Shown: positions 1 through 7,891 of the stretch, in pieces
Position numbering within the stretch: the stretch's first letter is position 1
Layout: each line of letters opens with the position of its first letter
Source: CAZSMK01 sp964608095
Lineage (GTDB): Bacteria > Sumerlaeota > Sumerlaeia > MWCT01 > JAGHBZ01
Assembly (NCBI GenBank): GCA_964608095.1
Contig: CAZSMK010000087.1
Location: 1 to 20,254, forward strand
Direction of reading: 5' to 3'
Length of the DNA: 20,254 nt
Program-made: the position numbers and the translations under genes
Notes under the pieces: generated by a model
Databases searched by the model: none
Told to the model about the DNA's origin: nothing
Seen by the model: the letters and a program-made list of their open reading frames with translations, nothing else

Positions 1-2
1 AC

Positions 3-107
3 CTTGTTATGTCTTTCGAAATAATGAGTTTCGATGTCATGGACGATGTGAATTCATGGCTTTTCCTTGACCGGGCATACATGGAAGAGGTCGACGTAAG
101 GCCTTGA
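3..107 (+). CDS. C-terminal tail of a gene that starts upstream of the window
   Basis: Frame 3 is open from the window edge to a TGA at 105-107 and encodes 34 residues ending in MEEVDVRP. The other two forward frames stop earlier. The peptide is rich in Asp, Met and hydrophobic residues and reads like a normal protein C-terminus. The family cannot be named from this piece. It converges on the membrane-protein gene that ends at 246, and the 138 bp between them holds no clear terminator hairpin. It could be chance, since 34 open codons is short; the lack of any start codon requirement at a window edge weakens the case. Confidence 0.4.
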   Translation, partial: LVMSFEIMSFDVMDDVNSWLFLDRAYMEEVDVRP

Positions 108-245
108 ATAATCGTCAGCCCTTGACGTAATCGCTCCCTGGTAAAATGAGAAGCAGGCTCTGGAAAAGTAAAACCAGCGCGTGGGGTAAATATGCATAGT
201 TCCTGCATCGAGGCTTATAAGCGAAGTATGAGATTAAGTGTTCTT

Positions 246-2435
246 CTATCTTCCTGGTATTGCACCGGATAGAGAAATATCGAAGATTTCAAAGGCGTTG
301 GTTCTGCCACGTAAAAAGTCTATTCTCAATCGCGTGATCTTTCCATACTGTAACCATTGATAATTATTGCTCAGATCCAACCTGTAATTCCTTTTCCTGC
401 CATCCATGATTACACGAAAGGAATGGTTCTTTTTTTCGTCCATGAAGTGCTCGTCTTCGGTCTCCCAGTAAAGTTCACCCCGTGTCGCGTTGTCTGTGCT
501 GCTCTTGGCGGCAAGGGTTATTTCCACAACGTTGTATTGAAAAGGATCAACGGTTGGAAGGGTGACGGAAACCGAGCCTTTAGAGTCGTTTAGTTTGAAC
601 CACCCCTGGTCTTTCATTGGTGTAAAGTTCCGCTGATCCTGTATGAAAATCTTTTCTATTTGCACCTTCGTGAGGAGAGTCAAAGCCGGAGTATCCACAG
701 GTTTATATCGTGATACGCGTATTTGCCTCTGCGTTTCCCATATATCATTAAAGGTATCCTGTTCTATCTGAAAGAGCGCTTTTCGCCCATCGCGTGTTAC
801 AAGTCTCAAAAACTCGGCTCTTCCCAACCGTTGGGCTAATTCGACAGTCTCCGTCATGATACAGTCAACCTTGTACTTATGCAGGAGCAGCACGACGGAC
901 GGCTTCCAGTCCATAAAACTCTCGAGGTCCTGTAAATATGCGCCGGGAAAATAGTTGCCCGTCATCACGGAGTGCCAATGGAAGGTCGAAAACAACATTG
1001 CGTGCCTATTGGGCGTCGGCACAGTGGGGAGGACAAGGATATTGTAGTGTCTGCCTTTATCTTTTTCTTCTCTCAAGTATTCGAAAACAGCGTTGTCTGA
1101 AACAGGAAACGTTGGAAGGGGTTTCAGGAGATAAAAGTCAACGGCAAAGGTGTACAGAAACACAAGTAAGAAAATGCTAAGCTTGAGGTGCGGGCGTTTT
1201 ATTCTGGTGAGGAAAAAATGTAATCCTGCACCGCTGATTAAGGACAAAGAAAATATTGTGACAATGCCAAAGCGAGCAGGAGCGCGCATAAACCTTATCG
1301 GAGGGATAAATTTATAGGCATAATAAAAGGGCATTTTTATGGGGAGCGAATAGCTGTTCCAGGAAAGGTAAATGCCGAAAGAAAAGAGGGCAAATATCGT
1401 TGCAATGATGAGAAGCGATACCTCGGTCTTTTCCTGCTCTTCGAGCCTGACACCCTTAATCAATTTTTTGACAAAAGTAGACATCCTCAAAACGACGAGA
1501 ATCATGGGAATAAACCCGAAAAACATGATGTTTTCACCCAGGCGGCTTTCACCGACACCAATTTGTGTAAGGATTAGGCCGGAAAGGGATGTCAGGTTAT
1601 TTGTTGGCGTCGGCGGGAACAGGTAACCTTTCACGTTCGCTGAGTGGTTGAGGGTATCGTCGAGGATATTGAACCGCTCACTTTGAATCCTCGTATACGG
1701 CATGATAAAAGGAAGCACGAGCAGAAAATCTATAATGAGCGCTATTACTATGAGCAGATGTTTTGGGGAAAATTCGAATCGCCTGAGAAGAAAAAGTAAC
1801 ACGACAAAAGCGACATAAAAAGACCCGGCAATAACCATGAGATAGAAATTACTGAGAAAGAGGAGAAGAGAGAAAAAGCCGAACGGAATGATATGCTTGA
1901 TTTTTTGCTCGCGCAAAAACTTGATCAGAAAAAGGACAGCAAACGGCAACCAATGAATTTGAAGTATAGTTAAATGCCCCGGTATGCGCCACGCCCTGAA
2001 TGCGTTAAAAGAAAATACGATTCCAGCGAATAGTGCGCCCCATAAAGCGTTTGGGTAGATTTCAAGAATGAGGAGGAACATACCAAAAGCAGCAAGAATA
2101 AAACTTACATAATTCAAGAGGTTAAAATTAAGAACCGCGTTGTGTGAAAAAAGCCAGAGTATGATGCTTTGCACCCCCACTTCGAAATCCCCCTCGGAAT
2201 ACGCAAGACTATGCGGAAGCGGAGCAAGGATATTCGCGTCGAAAAGGGGCAGCCCCTTGGTAATTGCATGACAAAACCATGCAGGGGCCCAGGCGCGCTG
2301 GATTGCGTCGCCGAAAAATATATATCCCGAAATTTTGTGTAACGGATTGAAAGGAATGAAATATATTATGGTCAGAATGGTAAAAAATGCTAAGACGAAA
2401 ACATGTATCGTAACGCGTATATTCTTATGCACCAT
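246..2435 (-). CDS. Polytopic membrane protein, GT-C/YfhO-like, with C-terminal soluble domain
   Basis: A 729-residue protein. The N-terminal ~440 residues contain about ten hydrophobic segments, starting with residues 8-27. The following loop carries a Gly-Asp (42-43) and a second Asp (66), and a GHLTILQIHWLPFAVLFL stretch lies at 153-170. This arrangement is seen in uncharacterised bacterial membrane proteins related to GT-C lipid-linked-sugar glycosyltransferases (GT39/PMT and YfhO-like). Residues from ~440 on are soluble and beta-rich, probably outside the membrane. The likely role is transfer of a sugar from a polyprenyl-phosphate donor, or glycolipid modification; this is inferred from topology, not from a decisive motif. 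The ATG at 2435 has no good Shine-Dalgarno. The gene follows URO-D paralogue 1 by 84 bp on the same strand and may be co-transcribed with it, although no functional link is obvious. Confidence 0.75.
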   Translation of the reverse strand: MVHKNIRVTIHVFVLAFFTILTIIYFIPFNPLHKISGYIFFGDAIQRAWAPAWFCHAITKGLPLFDANILAPLPHSLAYSEGDFEVGVQSIILWLFSHNAVLNFNLLNYVSFILAAFGMFLLILEIYPNALWGALFAGIVFSFNAFRAWRIPGHLTILQIHWLPFAVLFLIKFLREQKIKHIIPFGFFSLLLFLSNFYLMVIAGSFYVAFVVLLFLLRRFEFSPKHLLIVIALIIDFLLVLPFIMPYTRIQSERFNILDDTLNHSANVKGYLFPPTPTNNLTSLSGLILTQIGVGESRLGENIMFFGFIPMILVVLRMSTFVKKLIKGVRLEEQEKTEVSLLIIATIFALFSFGIYLSWNSYSLPIKMPFYYAYKFIPPIRFMRAPARFGIVTIFSLSLISGAGLHFFLTRIKRPHLKLSIFLLVFLYTFAVDFYLLKPLPTFPVSDNAVFEYLREEKDKGRHYNILVLPTVPTPNRHAMLFSTFHWHSVMTGNYFPGAYLQDLESFMDWKPSVVLLLHKYKVDCIMTETVELAQRLGRAEFLRLVTRDGRKALFQIEQDTFNDIWETQRQIRVSRYKPVDTPALTLLTKVQIEKIFIQDQRNFTPMKDQGWFKLNDSKGSVSVTLPTVDPFQYNVVEITLAAKSSTDNATRGELYWETEDEHFMDEKKNHSFRVIMDGRKRNYRLDLSNNYQWLQYGKITRLRIDFLRGRTNAFEIFDISLSGAIPGR

Positions 2436-2519
2436 AAAGATTTAAACGCCATTGCTTTGATCGATGAGGAGCCGCACATATAGCGTGTCAGCATTTCCGC
2501 CCTCATACGTAGTTTTGTT

Positions 2520-3758
2520 TTATTCCCTGACCGCTTCAAACATGGCAATGATATTTTCCGGTGAGACGTTAGCCATGATATTATGTACCTGCTGGAAGAC
2601 GAAGCCACCGCCGGGTGAGAATATAGCGACCTGCTCTTTCACGTGACGCTTCACTTCTTCGGGCGTTCCATAAGGCAAGACGCGATGCGTATCGCAACCT
2701 CCACCCCAGAATGTGAACCGGTCGCCATAGGTCTCTTTCAATTGTCTGGGGTCCATCCCTTTGCACGATATCTGTACTGGATTCGCCATCTCGAGCCCTG
2801 CATCTATCAGGTCATTCAGGATCGGTTCGATACTGCCGCATGAATGAAGGTGAATCTTTAAATGAGGCGCAAGCTCTTTTACCCTTTTCCACATCTTTTT
2901 ATGATAAGGTTTGAAATATTCACGGTACATCCTTGGAGAAATAAGGGGACCATTCTGTCCGCCGTAATCATCCCCGAAAAGGATAATATCTACATACTGT
3001 CCAATTGCGGGGAGCATCTTTTCGAGGTTCTTCAAATAAAAATCGCACAATGCTTCGGAGAGCCGAATGCAATCCTCAGGGTACGATACCATAAACATTA
3101 AATATTTTTCCATACCATAGAGGTACTGAGGTACTTCGAAGAGATTGCCGCCGAATAGGAATATAATGGCGCGGTCTGTGCTTTCACGTAGCGCCTTTGC
3201 TCCTGCAGCGAGCTCCTTCAAGCCGTCGTCGGTGAGCGGGATATGCCCTCCCGGGGCGGGGACATTGGTCCATACTGAATGTGCAAACGCATCATCAATG
3301 TCGAAAAAGTCCTGCTCGCATATATCTTTATCGCCCCAAGGCCAGTAGATCTGCTCGAAAAGCACCATGCCTTCTTTCTGTATTGCCAGGTCCAGCCCTT
3401 CGTTGGAAACGATAAACCAATCAGAACCGCGCTTCTCGAGGTTTACAAACGCAGGAATTTTACATGGTGTGCCGTCGGGGAGCACCCACTCTTTCCATTC
3501 GCTATCGTCGTGCATAAAGCCGCGCCCCATCTCGACCGTATCGACGCCGAACGTATCGAGCACCTCGGGCTCAACAATAGCGAGTTGCTGTACCATGTCG
3601 TAAACGTATATATCGCCGGAGGTGATCCCGAGCGCTTTTTTCAACTTATCGTATGCGATAGCAAAAATACCGGATGACCGATGCCCGCCGAAATCTATAG
3701 GAACCATGTCAGGTTCAATATGGTTAATTGCGGCAAGTATCCGCTCGCGAGAATTCAT
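2520..3758 (-). CDS. URO-D-fold methyltransferase (MtaA/CmuA-like), paralogue 1
   Basis: A 412-residue protein of the uroporphyrinogen decarboxylase superfamily, in the branch that moves methyl groups to or from corrinoid proteins rather than making haem. It opens with NSRERILAAINHIEPDMVPI, the usual family N-terminus. H305-S-C307 and a second Cys in GGGC (C355) match the His-X-Cys...Cys zinc site of MtaA/MtbA-type methyltransferases, so it is the paralogue most likely to activate a thiol or similar acceptor through zinc. The ATG at 3758 was chosen because GAGGTG sits 5 nt upstream; an in-frame ATG at 3827 would add 23 basic residues not typical of the family. It is the first gene of a pair with the membrane protein at 246. 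The true substrate cannot be read from the sequence. Confidence 0.88.
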   Translation of the reverse strand: MNSRERILAAINHIEPDMVPIDFGGHRSSGIFAIAYDKLKKALGITSGDIYVYDMVQQLAIVEPEVLDTFGVDTVEMGRGFMHDDSEWKEWVLPDGTPCKIPAFVNLEKRGSDWFIVSNEGLDLAIQKEGMVLFEQIYWPWGDKDICEQDFFDIDDAFAHSVWTNVPAPGGHIPLTDDGLKELAAGAKALRESTDRAIIFLFGGNLFEVPQYLYGMEKYLMFMVSYPEDCIRLSEALCDFYLKNLEKMLPAIGQYVDIILFGDDYGGQNGPLISPRMYREYFKPYHKKMWKRVKELAPHLKIHLHSCGSIEPILNDLIDAGLEMANPVQISCKGMDPRQLKETYGDRFTFWGGGCDTHRVLPYGTPEEVKRHVKEQVAIFSPGGGFVFQQVHNIMANVSPENIIAMFEAVRE

Positions 3759-3917
3759 CCTTACACCTCGGCTTTGAGTTTTTTCGCGTATTTCCTTCTT
3801 CTGCATTGACTTAGTTAAGGCTGCCATCTGAGTTCAATAGATGTGTATATACACTTATCACTACCATATATCTACCATAAATTGGGGAAAAATAAAATAT
3901 TGAGGAGTTCTACTATC
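3759..3917. promoter_or_regulatory. Divergent spacer with 12-bp palindrome
   Basis: This AT-rich spacer separates URO-D paralogue 1 (-) from the small signal-peptide ORF (+). It contains a perfect palindrome, GTGTATATACAC, at 3843-3854, and GAGGAG at 3902-3907 before the ATG at 3918. Palindrome and position fit an operator or promoter region, but I see no convincing paired -35/-10 boxes, so this is a candidate only. Confidence 0.35.
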
Positions 3918-4019
3918 ATGAAATCGCTGAACTTTTTTATTTCAATTCTCTACGCGTTGGTGTGGATGCTTTGTGCCCACATGGTTTTCGCTCAAGCGGG
4001 GACGCTTATCCTACGTTAG
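3918..4019 (+). pseudogene. Orphan signal peptide: truncated start of a secreted-protein gene
   Basis: A 33-codon ORF begins MKSLNFFISILYALVWMLCA and continues HMVFA-QAG, then stops at TAG 4017-4019. It has a basic N-terminus, a hydrophobic core and a V-F-A cleavage site before Gln, so it is a textbook Sec signal peptide followed by only eight mature residues. GAGGAG lies 10 nt upstream of the ATG. Directly after the stop comes a fragment of the window's GCGAGTGCG repeat family. The best reading is the 5' remnant of a secreted-protein gene whose body was lost at a repeat-associated junction. A genuine small exported peptide is less likely. It is the only plus-strand coding signal inside the minus-strand run. 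Confidence 0.5.
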
Positions 4020-4052
4020 AGCGACAAGCGACAGCGAGTGCGCGTGCGAGTC
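4020..4052 (+). repeat. Short relic of the GCGAGTGCG intergenic repeat
   Basis: AGCGACAGCGAGTGCGCGTG resembles the 3' part of the long copy at 4750-4927 (AGCGATAGCGAGTGCGTG). It fills the gap between the stop of the signal-peptide ORF and the stop of the convergent gene at 4053. Confidence 0.55.
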
Positions 4053-4739
4053 TTAATCTTTGCTAAACATTTTCCATAGATCTTCATCGAAGGGTGCGGT
4101 GCGGGAAGGACAGTTCTCCCGATGACAGAGCTGGCAGATACGAAAATCAAGTTTGGTGGGAAAACAGATTCCTGATATACTCTTTGTCGGTATCATCATG
4201 CAGCTTTCGGTTAATCGAACGCCGATATCGCATTCGGTATTCCCTAAAATCTTGAAAAGATGCCGTTGCTGTTCAATATGCCAGAGGTCAATGTCGCCAG
4301 AGCCGGGGCTCATTGTAGATAATTTGTTGAGGGCGAAACGATGTTGGAGATGCGCCAATAAATATGAACCGGCAGCGTCAAGAGCCGCCACTTTTATCTC
4401 ATCCAACCAGTAGCGTTTGATAAAATCGTCTTCGGGCAGAAAAATGTCATCCAATTCCACGCCACACGTCGCAACGAAAGGGAATACCCGCTCCACTTCA
4501 GCCAAATTTTGAACAAGAACGCGACTGGTAAGAAAGACACCATCCAGCGTTATTCCATCCTCCCTTCGCTCCTCGATAAAAGAAACGGTATACAGCGCTT
4601 TGGGCTTACCGGCTTTTTCCGCTTGCTCAACCAATTTCGCGAAATCATCTGCTTCTTCTGTATCCGGAAATATGCGAAGTTTCTCCATCAACGCTTCTTT
4701 GTCCGGTTTGAAGGGAATATTTGTTAACATTTCTCTCAT
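4053..4739 (-). CDS. MetH activation-domain-like protein (corrinoid reactivation)
   Basis: A 228-residue stand-alone relative of the C-terminal activation domain of cobalamin-dependent methionine synthase. Recognisable motifs are SPGSGDIDLWHIEQQ (144-158), LFKILG (161-166), GVRLTESCMMIPTKSISGI (173-191) and a C-terminal cluster C202-x2-C205-x4-C210-P-S-R. In MetH this domain binds AdoMet and supports reductive methylation of oxidised cobalamin. Stand-alone versions occur next to corrinoid methyltransferases and are thought to reactivate them; the Cys cluster may bind a metal. The ATG at 4739 has GAGAGGA about 8 nt upstream, and part of that Shine-Dalgarno lies in the adjacent repeat. Its upstream neighbour is URO-D paralogue 2, 188 bp away across the repeat. 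No corrinoid-binding protein is present in the window. Confidence 0.85.
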   Translation of the reverse strand: MREMLTNIPFKPDKEALMEKLRIFPDTEEADDFAKLVEQAEKAGKPKALYTVSFIEERREDGITLDGVFLTSRVLVQNLAEVERVFPFVATCGVELDDIFLPEDDFIKRYWLDEIKVAALDAAGSYLLAHLQHRFALNKLSTMSPGSGDIDLWHIEQQRHLFKILGNTECDIGVRLTESCMMIPTKSISGICFPTKLDFRICQLCHRENCPSRTAPFDEDLWKMFSKD

Positions 4740-4749
4740 TATTTATTTC

Positions 4750-4927
4750 CTCTCACTCATGTTCGTACACGCCCCTGGCGTGGTACGCGCACTCGGAGTC
4801 GCGGTCGAAAAATGTTATTTTTAGATTTTAACAGTAATGGTTATACTTTCTTTCGAATAGCGATAGCGAGTGCGTGCTCGATTTTTCTCGAGCCTGAGTG
4901 CGAGTGCGCGTTTTTTTCTTTTCAATA
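4750..4927 (+). repeat. Long intergenic repeat, copy A
   Basis: The repeat fills nearly the whole gap between the genes at 4928 and 4739. It starts CTCTCACTC, has an imperfect hairpin (GTACACGCC, loop, GGCGTGGTAC, around 4766-4785), then GCGCACTCGGAGTCGCGGTC. An AT-rich core follows (4809-4857), then GCGATAGCGAGTGCGTGCTC, a second hairpin (GCTCGA, TTTTTC, TCGAGC), and GAGTGCGAGTGCGCG before a T7 run (4911-4917). Extensive direct similarity to copy B and inverted similarity to copy C is visible by eye. It has no coding content. Confidence 0.85.
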
Positions 4928-5986
4928 TTATTTAGCCTTCTCGATTTCTCGTATCTGCTGAGCACCCCTTATCATTGCAAGATAATGTTCAACCGGTACA
5001 TAGTCGGGGATAGAATTTCCCGAGCCAAGGGCATAGCCTTTCGCACGATTACGGTATCGTTGTCCCAGTTCAACAACGCTTTCGTAGATATCATCGGGAT
5101 TTTTCTGGCAAATAAAGTCCATATCAAACCCGCCCACGAGGGCGATTCGGTCACCGTAAAGTTCAATCCATCTTTCAAACGGAGCAATGGCATCTTCATT
5201 TGAATGTTTCGCCTCGATGCCGATATTGATCATGTCTTCCATGACCTGGAAGATACACCCACAGGAATGCCATAAAAAAGGTTTCCCTGCAGCATGAACA
5301 ATATCAATAATCCTTCTATACTGTGGAATAATGTGCTCGCGAATCGTTGAAGGATTGGTAAGGAGCGAGCTTTTGAATCCGAGATCGTCGCCAAAACGGC
5401 ATGCAACAAAACCATCGGCATAGTGCTTGAGAAAACGTGTCCAGATAGAAAACATAAGATCACCGATTTTTTGAAAGATCATCCCGTAAAGTTCAGGGTC
5501 TTCCGCCATAATAAAGGGCATATATTCGAGCCCGACAAGGTCTTCACTGATTTCAAAGACGCCGTTGCCTACCCCGCCGATGGCTTTCATGCCGCCGGGA
5601 AGCGTCTGAAGAAGAGCCTCAAACTGAGGCGCGGCATCTTCCCAATACCATTCAGGGATTACATCCCAGGGGTACGCGTGAAAATCGGAGCGGTTCTGGA
5701 TGGGACCGGGTTTCCCGCCAAGGATGGCGCCGCTGCCGGGCATATAGGTCGTAATGCAGATCTCGAAGGAAACGACATCGTACGTCATCTCTTTAAAGAA
5801 TCGACAGTAATAGTTGAAGAACTCCCGGATGTCGCGTTTGTCACCTGCAATCAGGTCTATAAATTTTGTCCCGAGAATTTTCTCCATTACGTTGGGGCTG
5901 ATGATGTGTTCATAGAGCGGCAACCGCGATGGGCGTTTATTCCTCATCACATCTTCGAAAAGTCTATAGTCAGGAACAAATTTCAT
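4928..5986 (-). CDS. URO-D-fold methyltransferase-like protein, paralogue 2
   Basis: A 352-residue member of the URO-D superfamily. The barrel core includes FGDDLGFKSSLLTNPSTIRE (198-217) and FLWHSCG (237-243). H240 and C242 occupy the zinc His-X-Cys positions, but the position of the distal Cys in GG-C-D is Phe (GGF287D), with C293 a few residues on. Zinc binding may therefore be altered. The N-terminus (MKFVPDYRLFEDVMRNKRPS) is a family variant of the usual start. An AAAGGG lies upstream of the ATG at 5986. The gene is 33 bp downstream of the GNAT-deacetylase fusion and is very probably co-transcribed with it. Likely role: methyl transfer with a corrinoid protein; substrate unknown. Decarboxylation of uroporphyrinogen is unlikely because three divergent paralogues sit together without haem genes. 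Confidence 0.87.
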   Translation of the reverse strand: MKFVPDYRLFEDVMRNKRPSRLPLYEHIISPNVMEKILGTKFIDLIAGDKRDIREFFNYYCRFFKEMTYDVVSFEICITTYMPGSGAILGGKPGPIQNRSDFHAYPWDVIPEWYWEDAAPQFEALLQTLPGGMKAIGGVGNGVFEISEDLVGLEYMPFIMAEDPELYGMIFQKIGDLMFSIWTRFLKHYADGFVACRFGDDLGFKSSLLTNPSTIREHIIPQYRRIIDIVHAAGKPFLWHSCGCIFQVMEDMINIGIEAKHSNEDAIAPFERWIELYGDRIALVGGFDMDFICQKNPDDIYESVVELGQRYRNRAKGYALGSGNSIPDYVPVEHYLAMIRGAQQIREIEKAK

Positions 5987-6019
5987 GCCTGCCCTTTCTC
6001 CTTTATTTGCTGTTTCTCT

Positions 6020-7792
6020 TTATTCTTTTTCATTGTGTTGACCGCTCTCGATAGAGTACTTCTTCAAACCTGCGGCACATCCCTCAAAGAACTTGACACT
6101 CCCGCGTTTTATGTTCCTCAGATTATATCCACCTTCCTGAACAACGAGAACCGGACGTTCAATCTCCATGATTCGCAAACCCAGTTCACGAAACACATCG
6201 ATGCTGAGCATAAAAGTACCGGTAGGGTCTCCTTTCATGATGTCGAATCCAATACTGACCACGAGGATGTCCGGATTGAAATGTTCTATCGATTCAACTG
6301 CTTTTGTAAAGGCTGTGAGATATTTTTTTTCGCCGGTTTTGGGAGGCAAAGGAAGATTCAGATTAAACCCCTTCCCTGCGCCTGTTCCTGTTTCATCCTC
6401 GTAGCCGCTGAAATATGGATATGCGTAATCCGGATGACCATGGATCGAAACGGTCAGGACATCGCTTCGTTCATAGAAAATATCCTGTGTGCCGTTGCCA
6501 TGATGAAAATCGATATCGAGGATAGCAATCTTATTAGCCTGAGAGCTGAGGTAATGAGCCGCGATTGCGGCGTTATTAAAATAGCAGAACCCGCCGTAGA
6601 AGCGTTTGCCTGCATGATGACCCGGTGGCCGGCACACCGCAAAAGCAAGTCTTCTGCCGGAGAGTATTTCGTCTGCAGAGGTCAACGCCGTGTTAACTGC
6701 AGCACGTGCCGCGATATACGCATTGGGATAGAGGGGAGTGCCGGTATCGATGCAATAGTATCCCGCCTGGACAGGCAGAAGTCGGGGACGCCGCTCCGGT
6801 CGCCTGATCGGAAACGTATCAGGATAAACGGCACGTGTTTGTTTAAGCCTTGTACACACGGTCTGCAGGTAACGAACAAAATCCGGTTCATGAACTGCAA
6901 GAAGATATTTATCCCCATACTCCCGAGGTGTTACCCTCAAGAATAATCCTGTGGGAACCAATGCTTCCTGTATTGCGCCGATGCGTACAGGACGTTCGAA
7001 ATAGCCCCGTTCTTTTACATGATGTATTTCGTGTTTAGGACTGTTCACCATTGCAAAAGCAGGAGACAATCGATGAGTTTTCACCTTTGCGCCCTCACTG
7101 GTTTTTTTCACATAACGGAAAGGGCGAAATGTAACAGGGTCATCGTTAAAGGAGTTCACCACGAGCCGGACATATTCAGGGGGAGCAATGTGTCGAAACC
7201 GCCGGGTGAGAATCATCTCGACTGCTTGTCTGGCTTCTTTTTTCCCGGGCGGTTTCACGCTTCCCAGTCCGTCGTAAAGCAGAAGAGCCGTAGTAGGTGG
7301 ATCACCCACCGGTGTCGCGTATGCAGTTCCGTCAATTACCCTCACACCGTACTGTTCATAAAACCGGACACGCCTGCGGGCATTATCGAGCTTTGCCTGA
7401 TCAGTAATAAGCTCAGGTTCGTCGGGTTCGACTTCCATGTAGAGTCCTGTGACACTGGAGTTAAGGCATAGTTCCCTGACCGCTTCATAGAGTGCACCGC
7501 CGACTCCACCCCCTCGCATATCCGGTCGTGTAGCGATAAAATCAAGAAACGCCGTTTTGATCTCGTGAAAGTGTATTACAAGGGCGAATCCATCGACACG
7601 CCCGAGCGCGCCCTCCGCAACAATCAGTACTGTTCGATATCCGTGGTGTACGGGTTCACGAAGCAGAGAAGGCAGTCGGTCGGCGTATTTTGACAATGAT
7701 GGAAAGGTTTGCTTGAAAATCGCCTGGACCTGCTCCATTCTATCCTTCGATAGAACAGAGGCTGTTCCATATATTGTTCGTATCTTTATCAC
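6020..7792 (-). CDS. GNAT acetyltransferase / histone-deacetylase-like amidohydrolase fusion
   Basis: A 590-residue two-domain protein. Residues 1-175 are a GNAT domain with the acetyl-CoA motif ATRPDMRGGGVGGALYE (87-103, R-x-x-G-x-G). Residues ~240-580 are a deacetylase of the HDAC/acetylpolyamine amidohydrolase/AcuC superfamily with its active site intact: RPPGHHA (H392, H393), zinc ligands D427 and H429 in LDIDFHHGNG, the third ligand D517 in GFD, and the transition-state Tyr556 in EGGY. It appears able both to add and to remove an acetyl group, or to use the GNAT domain to sense or position substrate. No signal peptide is seen, so it is cytoplasmic. The start is GTG at 7792 with AAGGTGGG about 8 nt upstream; an upstream ATG is in another frame and runs into TGA. 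It lies between URO-D paralogues 3 and 2 on the same strand. The substrate (polyamine, protein lysine, amino sugar or acetoin-type metabolite) is not determined. Confidence 0.9.
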   Translation of the reverse strand: MIKIRTIYGTASVLSKDRMEQVQAIFKQTFPSLSKYADRLPSLLREPVHHGYRTVLIVAEGALGRVDGFALVIHFHEIKTAFLDFIATRPDMRGGGVGGALYEAVRELCLNSSVTGLYMEVEPDEPELITDQAKLDNARRRVRFYEQYGVRVIDGTAYATPVGDPPTTALLLYDGLGSVKPPGKKEARQAVEMILTRRFRHIAPPEYVRLVVNSFNDDPVTFRPFRYVKKTSEGAKVKTHRLSPAFAMVNSPKHEIHHVKERGYFERPVRIGAIQEALVPTGLFLRVTPREYGDKYLLAVHEPDFVRYLQTVCTRLKQTRAVYPDTFPIRRPERRPRLLPVQAGYYCIDTGTPLYPNAYIAARAAVNTALTSADEILSGRRLAFAVCRPPGHHAGKRFYGGFCYFNNAAIAAHYLSSQANKIAILDIDFHHGNGTQDIFYERSDVLTVSIHGHPDYAYPYFSGYEDETGTGAGKGFNLNLPLPPKTGEKKYLTAFTKAVESIEHFNPDILVVSIGFDIMKGDPTGTFMLSIDVFRELGLRIMEIERPVLVVQEGGYNLRNIKRGSVKFFEGCAAGLKKYSIESGQHNEKE

Positions 7793-7891
7793 TTCATGTT
7801 CCCACCTTCGATTCTCATCTGTATGAGCGCTCGCTCAACCATGGTCACTTACAATCTCTATACTTTTATCACTGTTTCCTTCCCTGTTCTA

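Noticed and set aside
3759..3827. Longer N-terminus of URO-D paralogue 1 from ATG 3827
   Set aside because: The extension is basic and not typical of the family, whereas ATG 3758 has GAGGTG at good spacing and gives the usual N-terminus.
4750..4927. CRISPR array or tRNA
   Set aside because: There are no regularly spaced identical repeats with unique spacers, and no cloverleaf can be drawn; similarity is to distant single copies.
5423..6946. Plus-strand ORF of 507 codons
   Set aside because: It lies antisense across two well-supported genes (URO-D paralogue 2 and the GNAT-deacetylase fusion), has no recognisable domain and no ribosome site. It is a shadow frame.
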